Made by a program: the position numbers and the translations under genes. A stretch of DNA of 14,230 nt from Sphingobacterium sp. (lineage in GTDB: Bacteria; Bacteroidota; Bacteroidia; Sphingobacteriales; Sphingobacteriaceae), in NCBI GenBank assembly GCA_030146225.1, contig JASLCA010000165.1:1-14230 (forward strand). Reading direction: 5' to 3'. Every line of letters begins with the position of its first letter. The first letter of the stretch is position 1. Below are positions 8,507-14,230 of the stretch, piece by piece. A model generated the notes under the pieces. The model worked only from the letters and a program-made list of their open reading frames with translations. It was not told the DNA's origin and searched no databases.

Positions 8507-8536
8507 TTGCGGTTGCCTATTTTTATAGTATCTTGA
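8507..8536 (+). promoter_or_regulatory. Candidate promoter of the serine hydrolase gene
   Basis: TTG at 8507-8509, a 19-base spacer, then TATCTTGA at 8529-8536 approximates the Bacteroidota TTG/TAnnTTTG promoter with one mismatch in the conserved TTTG. It lies just after the icd terminator and 17 bases before the ATG at 8554, the right place for a short leader. It also argues against using the in-frame TTG at 8533, which falls inside the box. Confidence 0.35.
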
Positions 8537-8553
8537 AATTCAATTGTAGACGT

Positions 8554-9696
8554 ATGAAATCCTTTTTTACAAAAGCCCTAGTTGTAGGCGTACTCATATC
8601 CATTATTCAACCCCTATATGCGCAGCAGGATATAGAAGCGGGCTTACAGGCTATTGCTGATGAATACCGTGCCGTGGGCTTAGCGGTGGTCGTAATAAAA
8701 GACAATAAACCCATCTACAGCAAGGCTCTGGGTTATAAAGACCTCGAGCATAAGGAGCCCTTAGCAACAGACAATTTATTTCGAATAGCTTCCATCTCCA
8801 AGTCCTTTACCGCAACAGCGATAATGCAGTTGGTTGAGCAGGGCAAGCTTTCCCTAGGAGATGATATGAGTAAGCTTATGGGCTTTACAGTTCGCAATCC
8901 AAAGTTTCCCGATACCCCGATTACCTTGCGCATGCTACTTTCGCATACGTCCAGTATTAACGACAGTAATGGATACTTTGACCTGAATGTAATCAACCCA
9001 AGTAAGTCTACGGACTGGGCTAAGTCCTACAGTGACTATGCCCCAGGCGAGGGCTACGCCTATTGTAACCTCAACTTTAATATGCTCGGAGGGATGTTAG
9101 AGCGCCTTACGGGAAAGCGATTTGACAACTATATACAAGAAACAATACTACAGCCATTGGGCTTAGCCGCAGGCTACTGTGTAGATTCCTTGGACAATAA
9201 ACGATTTGCTACGCTCTATGAGTACAAGGCGCAGACAAATGATTTTTCAGCACAACCGGCAGCCTACAACCCACGTACAAAGGATATAGAAAACTACGTT
9301 TTAGGCGAATCAACACCAGTTTTTTCGCCAACTGGGGGATTAAAAATATCTGCCACTGACCTAGCAACCTATATGCAGATGCATATGAATTATGGAGCTT
9401 ATAAGGACGGGAAAAGGCTGATCACAGCAGAAAGCGCTAAGCTTATGCAGACAGCTGTAGCAGTAGCCGATGGCTATGGCTTGGCACTTTCCCAAAGTCA
9501 GCAAATTATCCCAGGGGTAACCTTAGTCGGACATACTGGATCAGCTTATGGGCTCTATAGTACCATGTTTTTTAATCCAGAACAAAAGTATGGCTTCATA
9601 GTTGTTACAAATGGATGTATTGCAGACTATGAAAATGATTATGTTATGTTGTCTGTGAAAGCGGTAAACTATTTGTTTAAGAAATTAATTGAATAA
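8554..9696 (+). CDS. Exported serine hydrolase, class C beta-lactamase-like
   Basis: A 380-residue member of the beta-lactamase/penicillin-binding-protein-like serine hydrolases (PF00144 type). The ATG at 8554 is preferred over the longer in-frame frame from TTG 8533, because it gives a clean signal peptide (MKSFFTKALVVG, hydrophobic core, cleavage near LYAQ|QD). The three active-site motifs are present: S80-I-S-K83 (nucleophile and general base), Y170-C-N172, and H327-T-G329, with the usual spacing. The family includes AmpC-type lactamases, D-aminopeptidases, esterases and peptidoglycan-modifying enzymes, and the sequence does not decide between them; an HTG triad and overall character fit the broad esterase/peptidase group better than a true resistance enzyme. 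It is the first of three exported products with gaps of 48 and 78 bases, which may share a transcript. Confidence 0.9.
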   Translation: MKSFFTKALVVGVLISIIQPLYAQQDIEAGLQAIADEYRAVGLAVVVIKDNKPIYSKALGYKDLEHKEPLATDNLFRIASISKSFTATAIMQLVEQGKLSLGDDMSKLMGFTVRNPKFPDTPITLRMLLSHTSSINDSNGYFDLNVINPSKSTDWAKSYSDYAPGEGYAYCNLNFNMLGGMLERLTGKRFDNYIQETILQPLGLAAGYCVDSLDNKRFATLYEYKAQTNDFSAQPAAYNPRTKDIENYVLGESTPVFSPTGGLKISATDLATYMQMHMNYGAYKDGKRLITAESAKLMQTAVAVADGYGLALSQSQQIIPGVTLVGHTGSAYGLYSTMFFNPEQKYGFIVVTNGCIADYENDYVMLSVKAVNYLFKKLIE

Positions 9697-9744
9697 TTTT
9701 ACGTTATTTTTTAACTTATCCTTTAATTACAAATTTGCAGCGTT

Positions 9745-10251
9745 ATGAGAGTAATTTTTTTAAGTGTAATCCTCTGTCATATGATGCTTAACGCAGCAGT
9801 TTATGGGCAGGAATTGAAGATTTCAGATATCCGTAGGGATTTTAAGGTAGGTCATAAGGATGAAACAACCTGTAAGAAACATCTGGAAGCCTTAGAGAAG
9901 CATGCAGACAGTCCTATAGAAAGGGGCTACGAAGCCGCCTATCATATGTTTATGGCAAAACATACCAGCAATCCCCTAAAGAAGATGGGCTACTTTAAGA
10001 GTGGTAAGAATATGTTGGAGAAAGAAATTGCCAACAATCCGGATAATGTTGAATTGCGCTATATTCGACTCTGTATTCAATATTATACACCTAGCTTTTT
10101 GGGGTATAAAGGGCATATCAATGAGGACAAGCTCTATCTTCGGGACAACCTCTATAAGCTCTCCGACAAGCATACTAAGGAATTACTCTTTCAATACTTA
10201 AAAGGAGCCAATATGTTTAGTAGTGCAGACTTAAATTTATTGGGCAGATAA
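9745..10251 (+). CDS. Small exported protein of unknown function
   Basis: A 168-residue protein with a probable signal peptide (1-21, cleavage near VYG|QE) and no lipoprotein cysteine after it. The mature part is helical and charged, with a CKKHLEALEKHA helix (43-54), a tetratricopeptide-like segment around NPDNVELRYIRL (98-109) and a PSFLGY motif (116-121), ending at a natural stop. I recall similar short proteins with the NPDN...FLGY arrangement in other Bacteroidota, but none with a known function. A solitary TPR-like fold would suggest protein-protein contact in the periplasm. It lies 48 bases after the serine hydrolase and 78 bases before the PNGase F-like gene. The following gap has only a weak 5-bp hairpin (10262-10277), so read-through is likely. 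Confidence 0.75.
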   Translation: MRVIFLSVILCHMMLNAAVYGQELKISDIRRDFKVGHKDETTCKKHLEALEKHADSPIERGYEAAYHMFMAKHTSNPLKKMGYFKSGKNMLEKEIANNPDNVELRYIRLCIQYYTPSFLGYKGHINEDKLYLRDNLYKLSDKHTKELLFQYLKGANMFSSADLNLLGR

Positions 10252-10329
10252 TTCTTGGCAGCGCTATTATATTAGCGATCATTTTATATCTTAGTGTTTT
10301 GCTAAAACCATTTATTTTAGTTTTAACCT

Positions 10330-11988
10330 ATGATTAAACAATACTTATTGTGCATCTTATGTGCTGCTGTACTGACAAGCCAGGGGCAGGGATTAAAAAT
10401 CACCTATTCCCGCAGTAACAACGATATTGTGATTCCAAATCAAGATCCGCTATTGCTGTATACAGACCTGCAAGAAACCGTTATAACCAGCCTACAAGCG
10501 ACCCAATCCCTAGCTAAATATCCTTACGAAACCTATTTCGTAGATCGCCAATCGCGAAGCTTCTATAAATACACCCGATTTTCAGCCAGCAAGGACTTAG
10601 CGATGCAAGATCAAGCTATCCTTAGTCGGGATAAGTTTACCTTAATGGATAGCTCAAGAGTAATCCTAGGCTACACCTGCAAGCTAGCCAAGACCAGCAT
10701 AAACTCCAATAGCATTGATATCTGGTATACCACAGAAGCGGGCTTTTTAGGCGCCCCCAATGAAAGCGGGCAAGAGCTGGGCTTAGTATTAGAATATATT
10801 CGGAATGGCAATAGCAAGATTACAGCCACAGCGGTAGAAAATATAAGCCATATCCCAGCCCATATCTTACGTCCAGAATTTCAACAACTCGTGGATGGTC
10901 AGACCTATACGGATTTGCTCTGGAAGAGTAGATTTATCCAAATACCTGTTTTTCAAAATGAGCAGGTTAACTTTGTAGACAATCCCAAGCAAGATTCGGT
11001 GATGCGCTTTGCGCAGGGCACCGTGATCCTAAAGAAGGTCAAAGTACCCGTCCTAAATAAGAACAGTCAAGCCTTTTTGGAGCTGGTTCAAAAATCCAAT
11101 GGAGATGCCTACGATCGTACAGGCTCTGTCTTTATGATCGCAGCAGATCAAGACTTAACTTTTCTAGATGGGATGAACAAAGGCATGGCTACTTTGCCGA
11201 TGTATCAGGCTGGCGATGGCAAAGCCTATCCGGGGATGGTACGTACCCCAGGCTATTCGCCAGTGCATGAGTTGATGCGCTTCTTTACCTCATTTGGGGT
11301 TTCCCATTTTAATAATCGCGTAACCCTGAAAGGCAAGACTTGGCAAGACTCCTCAATCTACAGGCAGGATATCTCTGAGTTTTTAGCCCTGATGTCTGGT
11401 CAAGAAGTGTATATAGGTACCTATATAGGCAATTATGATAAAGGGGGGCATAAGTTAAGCTTGGAATTGACCATACATCCGGGGAGCTCCAAGATGGATT
11501 TTGGACATGTTATGCCACTTTTCAACACGACCAATGTGATGGAGATGGGGGGGCAGACCTATGCCACATTTTTTAGTGATCCAAAAGGCTTAGAAATGGA
11601 ATTTGAACTCGCTCAAGATGCTCAGGATGTATACCTGCGTTACATAACCACAGGACATGGGGGATGGGGTGAAGGAGATGAGTTTGTGCCCAAGGAGAAT
11701 AGCATCTTTCTGGACAATGAGCTGTTGTTTAAGTTTACCCCTTGGCGTACAGATTGTGGCGCATATCGCTTGTACAATCCCGTTTCGGGGAACTTCCAAA
11801 ATGGCTTATCCTCTTCAGATTTAAGCCGATCCAATTGGTGCCCAGGTACAGTAACCAATCCCAATTATATATTTATTGGTGACCTTAAGGCAGGCAAACA
11901 CAAGCTACAGGTACGTATCCCACAAGGGGCGCCTGAAGGAACCAGCTTTAGCTTCTGGAATGTATCGGGAGCCTTATTGTATAATTAG
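10330..11988 (+). CDS. PNGase F-like peptide N-glycosidase with GLPGLI-like N-terminal domain
   Basis: A 552-residue exported protein that probably removes N-linked glycans from glycoproteins by cleaving the asparagine-glycan amide. A signal peptide covers about 1-20. Residues 20-180 resemble the GLPGLI/TonB-partner-type beta domain (LGYTCKLAK, IDIWYTTEAG); the C-terminal half (about 225-552) aligns by eye with Elizabethkingia PNGase F. In AYDRTGS, D262 matches catalytic D60; in GWGEGDEFVPKENS, E451 matches E206; RSNWCPG (500-506) matches the RAGWCPG segment, and C476 with C504 could form a disulfide. The position of E118 appears to be I366 in TYIGNYDKGG. The extra N-terminal domain makes it like the larger PNGase F-II type rather than the classical 314-residue enzyme. 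It ends 33 bases before the convergent DUF72 gene. Confidence 0.85.
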   Translation: MIKQYLLCILCAAVLTSQGQGLKITYSRSNNDIVIPNQDPLLLYTDLQETVITSLQATQSLAKYPYETYFVDRQSRSFYKYTRFSASKDLAMQDQAILSRDKFTLMDSSRVILGYTCKLAKTSINSNSIDIWYTTEAGFLGAPNESGQELGLVLEYIRNGNSKITATAVENISHIPAHILRPEFQQLVDGQTYTDLLWKSRFIQIPVFQNEQVNFVDNPKQDSVMRFAQGTVILKKVKVPVLNKNSQAFLELVQKSNGDAYDRTGSVFMIAADQDLTFLDGMNKGMATLPMYQAGDGKAYPGMVRTPGYSPVHELMRFFTSFGVSHFNNRVTLKGKTWQDSSIYRQDISEFLALMSGQEVYIGTYIGNYDKGGHKLSLELTIHPGSSKMDFGHVMPLFNTTNVMEMGGQTYATFFSDPKGLEMEFELAQDAQDVYLRYITTGHGGWGEGDEFVPKENSIFLDNELLFKFTPWRTDCGAYRLYNPVSGNFQNGLSSSDLSRSNWCPGTVTNPNYIFIGDLKAGKHKLQVRIPQGAPEGTSFSFWNVSGALLYN

Positions 11989-12021
11989 CAGCCGCCTAAA
12001 GCCTGAGCTAGGGTATTCGTT

Positions 12022-12906
12022 TTAAAACAAGGTTGGCGTACCCTTGTTTGGGATAGTTAAGGATAAGCCCAGCTCTTGGTTGAGCTGCGTAATAAAGTGA
12101 GCCGCTAAAAGCGGCGACTCAACCTCCAGATTTTGATGGATAAAGAAGTACAACTTGCGTAAGCCAGCAGCCTTCCATTCTTTTATCACCTGCACCCATT
12201 CCATCAGGCGATCATAGTCTGAAGCATGATTGGCCCCCACATAGCGAATAAAAGCGGCATCACTGGTCAGACGCATATGCAATAAGTCCCTCCGGCCAGC
12301 TGTATCGACGAGCACATTGCAGGTATTGGTTTCCTCCAAGAGCTGGTAAAACTTGGCCTTTATATCCTCATTGTCGAACCATTCGCTATTGCGTACTTCT
12401 ACGGCTAAAGGATAACCTTTAGGTACGCTACGTAGAAAATCGGCTAAGCGATCAAAATCCTTAGGCTTGTAATTGTCGTGCATCTGTAGGAAAGCCATGC
12501 CTAGCTTCTCCTCAAACATTACCGTCGCGTCCACAAATTCAAGCATCTTTTGCTGGCTATTTAGCAAGCGGCTATAATGACTAATAGACTGGGGCACTTT
12601 CGGGAAAAACTTAAAATCAGCAGGCGTCTTATCGCGCCAGGTTTCCACTTGAGACTTAGCGGGCGCGCTGTAAAAGGTTGCATTGAGCTCAATAGAATTA
12701 AACTGTCGCGCATAATAGCTCAACTCATCCTTCGTGCCGCGGGGGTAAAAGCCTTTAAGATCGGTTTTATTCCATTTCGCACAGCCTACAAAGACCTCCA
12801 TAGGTTCCGCAGCGCATTGCTTCTGTAAAAGAGCGAGGGTGGCTGAATCGGTCTTGGGAAGCTTGAAATCTATCGCTTCGGGGTTGCTTACTTGTCCAAA
12901 CTTCAT
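12022..12906 (-). CDS. DUF72 (YecE-like) family protein
   Basis: Cytoplasmic protein of 294 residues with a predicted TIM-barrel fold. Family signatures are visible: VGCAKWN (40-46), FYP (53-55), the FNSIELNATFY segment (69-79) and KVPQSISH (103-110), with a later AVEVRNSEWF stretch. The biochemical role of DUF72 proteins is not established, although the fold and conserved pocket suggest an enzyme. The first 35 residues, before the conserved core, are longer than in many homologues. It starts 3 bases after the stop of the small membrane protein upstream, so the two are almost certainly co-transcribed. It is convergent with the PNGase F-like gene. Confidence 0.92.
   Translation of the reverse strand: MKFGQVSNPEAIDFKLPKTDSATLALLQKQCAAEPMEVFVGCAKWNKTDLKGFYPRGTKDELSYYARQFNSIELNATFYSAPAKSQVETWRDKTPADFKFFPKVPQSISHYSRLLNSQQKMLEFVDATVMFEEKLGMAFLQMHDNYKPKDFDRLADFLRSVPKGYPLAVEVRNSEWFDNEDIKAKFYQLLEETNTCNVLVDTAGRRDLLHMRLTSDAAFIRYVGANHASDYDRLMEWVQVIKEWKAAGLRKLYFFIHQNLEVESPLLAAHFITQLNQELGLSLTIPNKGTPTLF
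12025..12049 (-). terminator. Possible terminator overlapping the DUF72 stop
   Basis: AAACAAGG (12025-12032) pairs with CCTTGTTT (12042-12049) around a 9-base loop. The hairpin covers the last codons of the DUF72 gene; on the minus strand the stem ends in TTTT followed by AAAAC. It is modest (8 bp) but is the only hairpin in the convergent junction 11989-12021, where the short palindrome GTTTTAAAAC also lies. It might stop transcription in both directions. Confidence 0.35.
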
Positions 12907-12909
12907 AAC

Positions 12910-13200
12910 TTACTCTTTCCCTAAAAACTTACGATCTTCTGCTGAGAGTCCCGAGTCCAGGTATTCTTCTGCCTCAGGATCTGGATTAATGCTAATGCTA
13001 TACTCCTTGGGATGGCTAGGCTTTCTACGAAATAAAATAGCACCCGTAACAACCCCTAAGAGGAAGAACGTGCCAATAATAAAAAGCTTCGAAGTCCGAA
13101 TATCCCCAAACAGCCAGAAGGAAGCTTCCTCCTTATTATTAAAGAGTATGACGATCAGCAAGGCAATTATAATGCTGAAAATTATTGATTTTGGCTTCAT
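12910..13200 (-). CDS. Small two-helix membrane protein, LapA/DUF1049-like
   Basis: A 96-residue protein with two predicted membrane helices (about 5-20 and 37-57) joined by a short loop containing FWLFGDIRTSK, and a polar, acidic C-terminal tail (60-96) behind an RRK positive patch. This layout, with a phenylalanine/tryptophan-rich linker between hairpin helices, is like the LapA (DUF1049) proteins, which in E. coli take part in regulating lipopolysaccharide synthesis; that similarity is by layout only. The RRK after helix 2 places both ends in the cytoplasm. It ends 3 bases before the DUF72 start and probably forms a two-gene transcript with it. An overlapping opposite-strand frame (12839-13207) has no family features and is a shadow. 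Confidence 0.7.
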   Translation of the reverse strand: MKPKSIIFSIIIALLIVILFNNKEEASFWLFGDIRTSKLFIIGTFFLLGVVTGAILFRRKPSHPKEYSISINPDPEAEEYLDSGLSAEDRKFLGKE

Positions 13201-13342
13201 ATGTTAATTGATTGTTTACGCTATGCAGCTATAAGCTACAAATTTGCTATTCAATACCCGTACCAGCTTATTTTATAAGCAGTAGCTATTACAAAATAAC
13301 GAAAAGATGCTGGTATTACAAATTGGAAAAGGGCTAAACAAA
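13201..13342. repeat. Spacer with repeated TTTGTA motifs and inverted repeats
   Basis: This spacer upstream of the small membrane protein holds three similar motifs that read on the minus strand as CAATTTGTAATACC (13326-13313), TATTTTGTAATAGC (about 13299-13286) and CAAATTTGTAGC (13247-13236). It also contains a 7-bp inverted repeat TACCAGC/GCTGGTA (13261-13267 and 13309-13315) enclosing a small GCTTAT-TTT-ATAAGC hairpin. The promoter of the 13200-12910 gene must lie here, but I find no exact TAnnTTTG box. The repeats could be operator sites or simply AT-rich coincidence. Confidence 0.35.
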
Positions 13343-13379
13343 TATGGGGCTGCTTAGCCTCTTGCTAAACAGCCCCATA
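13343..13379 (-). terminator. Strong hairpin terminator after the YceI gene
   Basis: TATGGGGCTG (13343-13352) pairs with CAGCCCCATA (13370-13379); after one C-A mismatch the inner arms TTAGC/GCTAA continue the stem to a 5-base loop CTCTT. It starts 20 bases after the YceI stop on the minus strand and is followed there by TTTGTTT, so it should end that transcript. The outer arm overlaps a perfect 12-bp palindrome, CCATACGTATGG (13375-13386). Confidence 0.75.
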
Positions 13380-13398
13380 CGTATGGAGTCAGTGCTTA

Positions 13399-13989
13399 TT
13401 ATTGCTTGACCACTTCCACATTCACCACAATATCAATGTTTGGAGCTACTGCAGGCACGCCTGTAGGCAATAGGTCATTGTACTTGATATTATAATCAAA
13501 GCGATTTATCATTGTTTTAGCTGTAAAGCCAGCTCTGGTCATTCCCCAAGGGTCAGTGATAACGCCATTATTCTGTACCACATCAAAAACTACCTTTTTG
13601 GTAACATCCCGAATTGTGAAATCCCCAGTTAAGGTATATTTTCCATTTTTACCCTTTTTCATAATGGCATTCTTTAAAGTCATTGTCGGGAATTGCTCCG
13701 CATTAAAGAAATCATCACTTTTCAAATGTGTGTCACGCGCTTCAACACGCGTATCAATGCTGTTTACAGCAACGCTAAAGTTTACAATTGCACCTTCAAA
13801 AGTGTTGGCCGCTTTGGTATCCATAGCACCTTCTAAAGATCTGAACTCCCCATCGATAAAGGCAATGCCCAGATGGCTAACCGAGAAGCGGGTATTCGTA
13901 TGTGCGGGGTCAACAGCCCATTTTTCCTGTGCAAAAGCAACATTTAGTAATACCGCAAAAACGGTAAGCAGTTTAAATAAATTTTTCAT
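13399..13989 (-). CDS. Periplasmic YceI-family protein
   Basis: A 196-residue exported protein of the YceI family, which form a lipocalin-like beta barrel that binds long isoprenoid or amphiphilic molecules. A signal peptide covers 1-20 (MKNLFKLLTVFAVLL, cleavage at AFA|QE). The mature chain starts with the family hallmark W-x-V-D-P-A-H-T-x-x-x-F-S-V-S-H-L (24-40), then alternates beta strands including the DTRVEARDTHLKSDDFF segment and FTIRDVTKKVVFDV, as in homologues. Function in Bacteroidota is unproven; roles in isoprenoid carriage or stress have been proposed for relatives. It lies 100 bases downstream of an AraC-family gene on the same strand, which makes that regulator a candidate controller, and has its own terminator at 13343-13379. 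No SD or perfect TAnnTTTG box was found upstream. Confidence 0.95.
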   Translation of the reverse strand: MKNLFKLLTVFAVLLNVAFAQEKWAVDPAHTNTRFSVSHLGIAFIDGEFRSLEGAMDTKAANTFEGAIVNFSVAVNSIDTRVEARDTHLKSDDFFNAEQFPTMTLKNAIMKKGKNGKYTLTGDFTIRDVTKKVVFDVVQNNGVITDPWGMTRAGFTAKTMINRFDYNIKYNDLLPTGVPAVAPNIDIVVNVEVVKQ

Positions 13990-14089
13990 ATCCTGTTTTG
14001 TTTAATTATCTGTCAGCAAAGCTCCCCATAATAAAGAACCTGGACATTGATCTATGATAAGAAATAAGAAAAATGGACTTTTTGTTTTG

Positions 14090-14230
14090 TTAAACTACCT
14101 TTTTCTGTAGCATGCTCCGATAATGAATCGGTGTAAAGCTGGTAATATTCTTAAAGGTTTTATGAAAACTCACTGAATTCTGAAAGCCACAGTCAAAACA
14201 AATCTGCTTAATTGGCATCTCATTTTCGGC
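14090..14230 (-). CDS. C-terminus of an AraC-family transcriptional regulator (partial)
   Basis: Only the last 46 codons are in the window; the frame continues beyond the right edge. The sequence contains IKQICFDCGFQNSVSFHK followed by TFKNITSFTPIHYR, which is the second helix-turn-helix and closing motif of the AraC/XylS DNA-binding domain (I-x-x-I-x-x-x-x-G-F, then F-K-x-x-x-x-x-T-P-x-x-Y-R). It would be a cytoplasmic DNA-binding activator or repressor; the sensing domain is outside the window, so its signal is unknown. Placed immediately upstream of yceI in the same direction, it could control it or share a transcript. No terminator is evident in the 100-base gap. Confidence 0.9.
   Translation of the reverse strand, partial: AENEMPIKQICFDCGFQNSVSFHKTFKNITSFTPIHYRSMLQKKVV

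Noticed and set aside
8533..8553. Longer N-terminus for the serine hydrolase from TTG at 8533
   Set aside because: It adds MKFNCRR before a good signal peptide and the TTG lies inside a likely promoter box; the ATG at 8554 fits better.
8554..9696. Antibiotic-resistance beta-lactamase
   Set aside because: The active-site motifs define only the broad serine hydrolase family; nothing specific to true class C lactamases was seen.
9727..9737. TACAAATTTGC before the 168-residue gene, repeated at about 13237-13247, as a promoter
   Set aside because: It differs from TAnnTTTG, its core CAAATTTG is self-complementary, and it lies only 7 bases before the ATG; evidence for a promoter is too weak.
10330..10395. 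Lipoprotein signal in the PNGase F-like protein because of Cys8 and Cys11
   Set aside because: The residues before each cysteine do not form a lipobox and the hydrophobic core continues past them, so ordinary signal-peptidase cleavage is more likely.
12839..13207. 122-residue plus-strand frame opposite the small membrane protein
   Set aside because: It is antisense to two co-directional genes, spans their junction, and has no recognisable family features or promoter.
13556..14005. 149-residue plus-strand frame opposite yceI
   Set aside because: It is the antisense shadow of a well-supported YceI gene with clear family motifs.

Overview
The window looks like chromosomal DNA of a Bacteroidota bacterium, most likely close to Sphingobacterium. 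The signs are moderate GC, an AT-rich TAnnTTTG-type promoter box, few convincing Shine-Dalgarno sequences, and typical Sphingobacteriaceae families: a monomeric isocitrate dehydrogenase, a GLPGLI-like domain joined to a PNGase F-like domain, an M60-like peptidase, and YceI. The genus is inferred from protein character only. I see no rRNA, tRNA, CRISPR array, insertion sequence, phage gene or integration scar. No gap between genes exceeds 300 bases; the largest, 5997-6215, contains a terminator.

Left part (1-4212): the first 47 bases are the 5' end of a leftward gene whose 15 visible residues resemble arginine decarboxylase. It diverges from a rightward set of three tightly packed genes: arginyl-tRNA synthetase (argS), a YdgJ/IolW-like Gfo/Idh/MocA oxidoreductase (1 base after argS), and an HI0933-like flavoprotein (sharing one base with the previous stop). 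An 11-bp perfect hairpin follows.

Middle part (4380-11988), all rightward: a secreted M60-like zinc metallopeptidase with its own terminator; monomeric NADP isocitrate dehydrogenase, also closed by a strong terminator; then three exported proteins with short gaps and no strong terminator between them: a serine beta-lactamase-like hydrolase, a 168-residue protein of unknown function, and a PNGase F-like N-glycosidase of the two-module type. The M60 enzyme (a family that often attacks O-glycosylated proteins) and the PNGase F-like enzyme (which removes N-glycans) suggest that glycoproteins are degraded outside the cell or in the periplasm. There is no SusC/SusD pair or glycoside hydrolase here, so this is not a classical polysaccharide-utilisation locus.

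Right part (12022-14230), all leftward: a two-gene unit of a small two-helix membrane protein and a DUF72 protein; a periplasmic YceI-family protein with a strong terminator; and the last 46 codons of an AraC-family regulator that enters from the right edge.

Nothing is clearly a new defence or mobile system. The points most worth a second look are the PNGase F-like protein with an altered active-site position, the small unknown exported protein beside it, and the repeat- and hairpin-rich spacer at 13201-13398.
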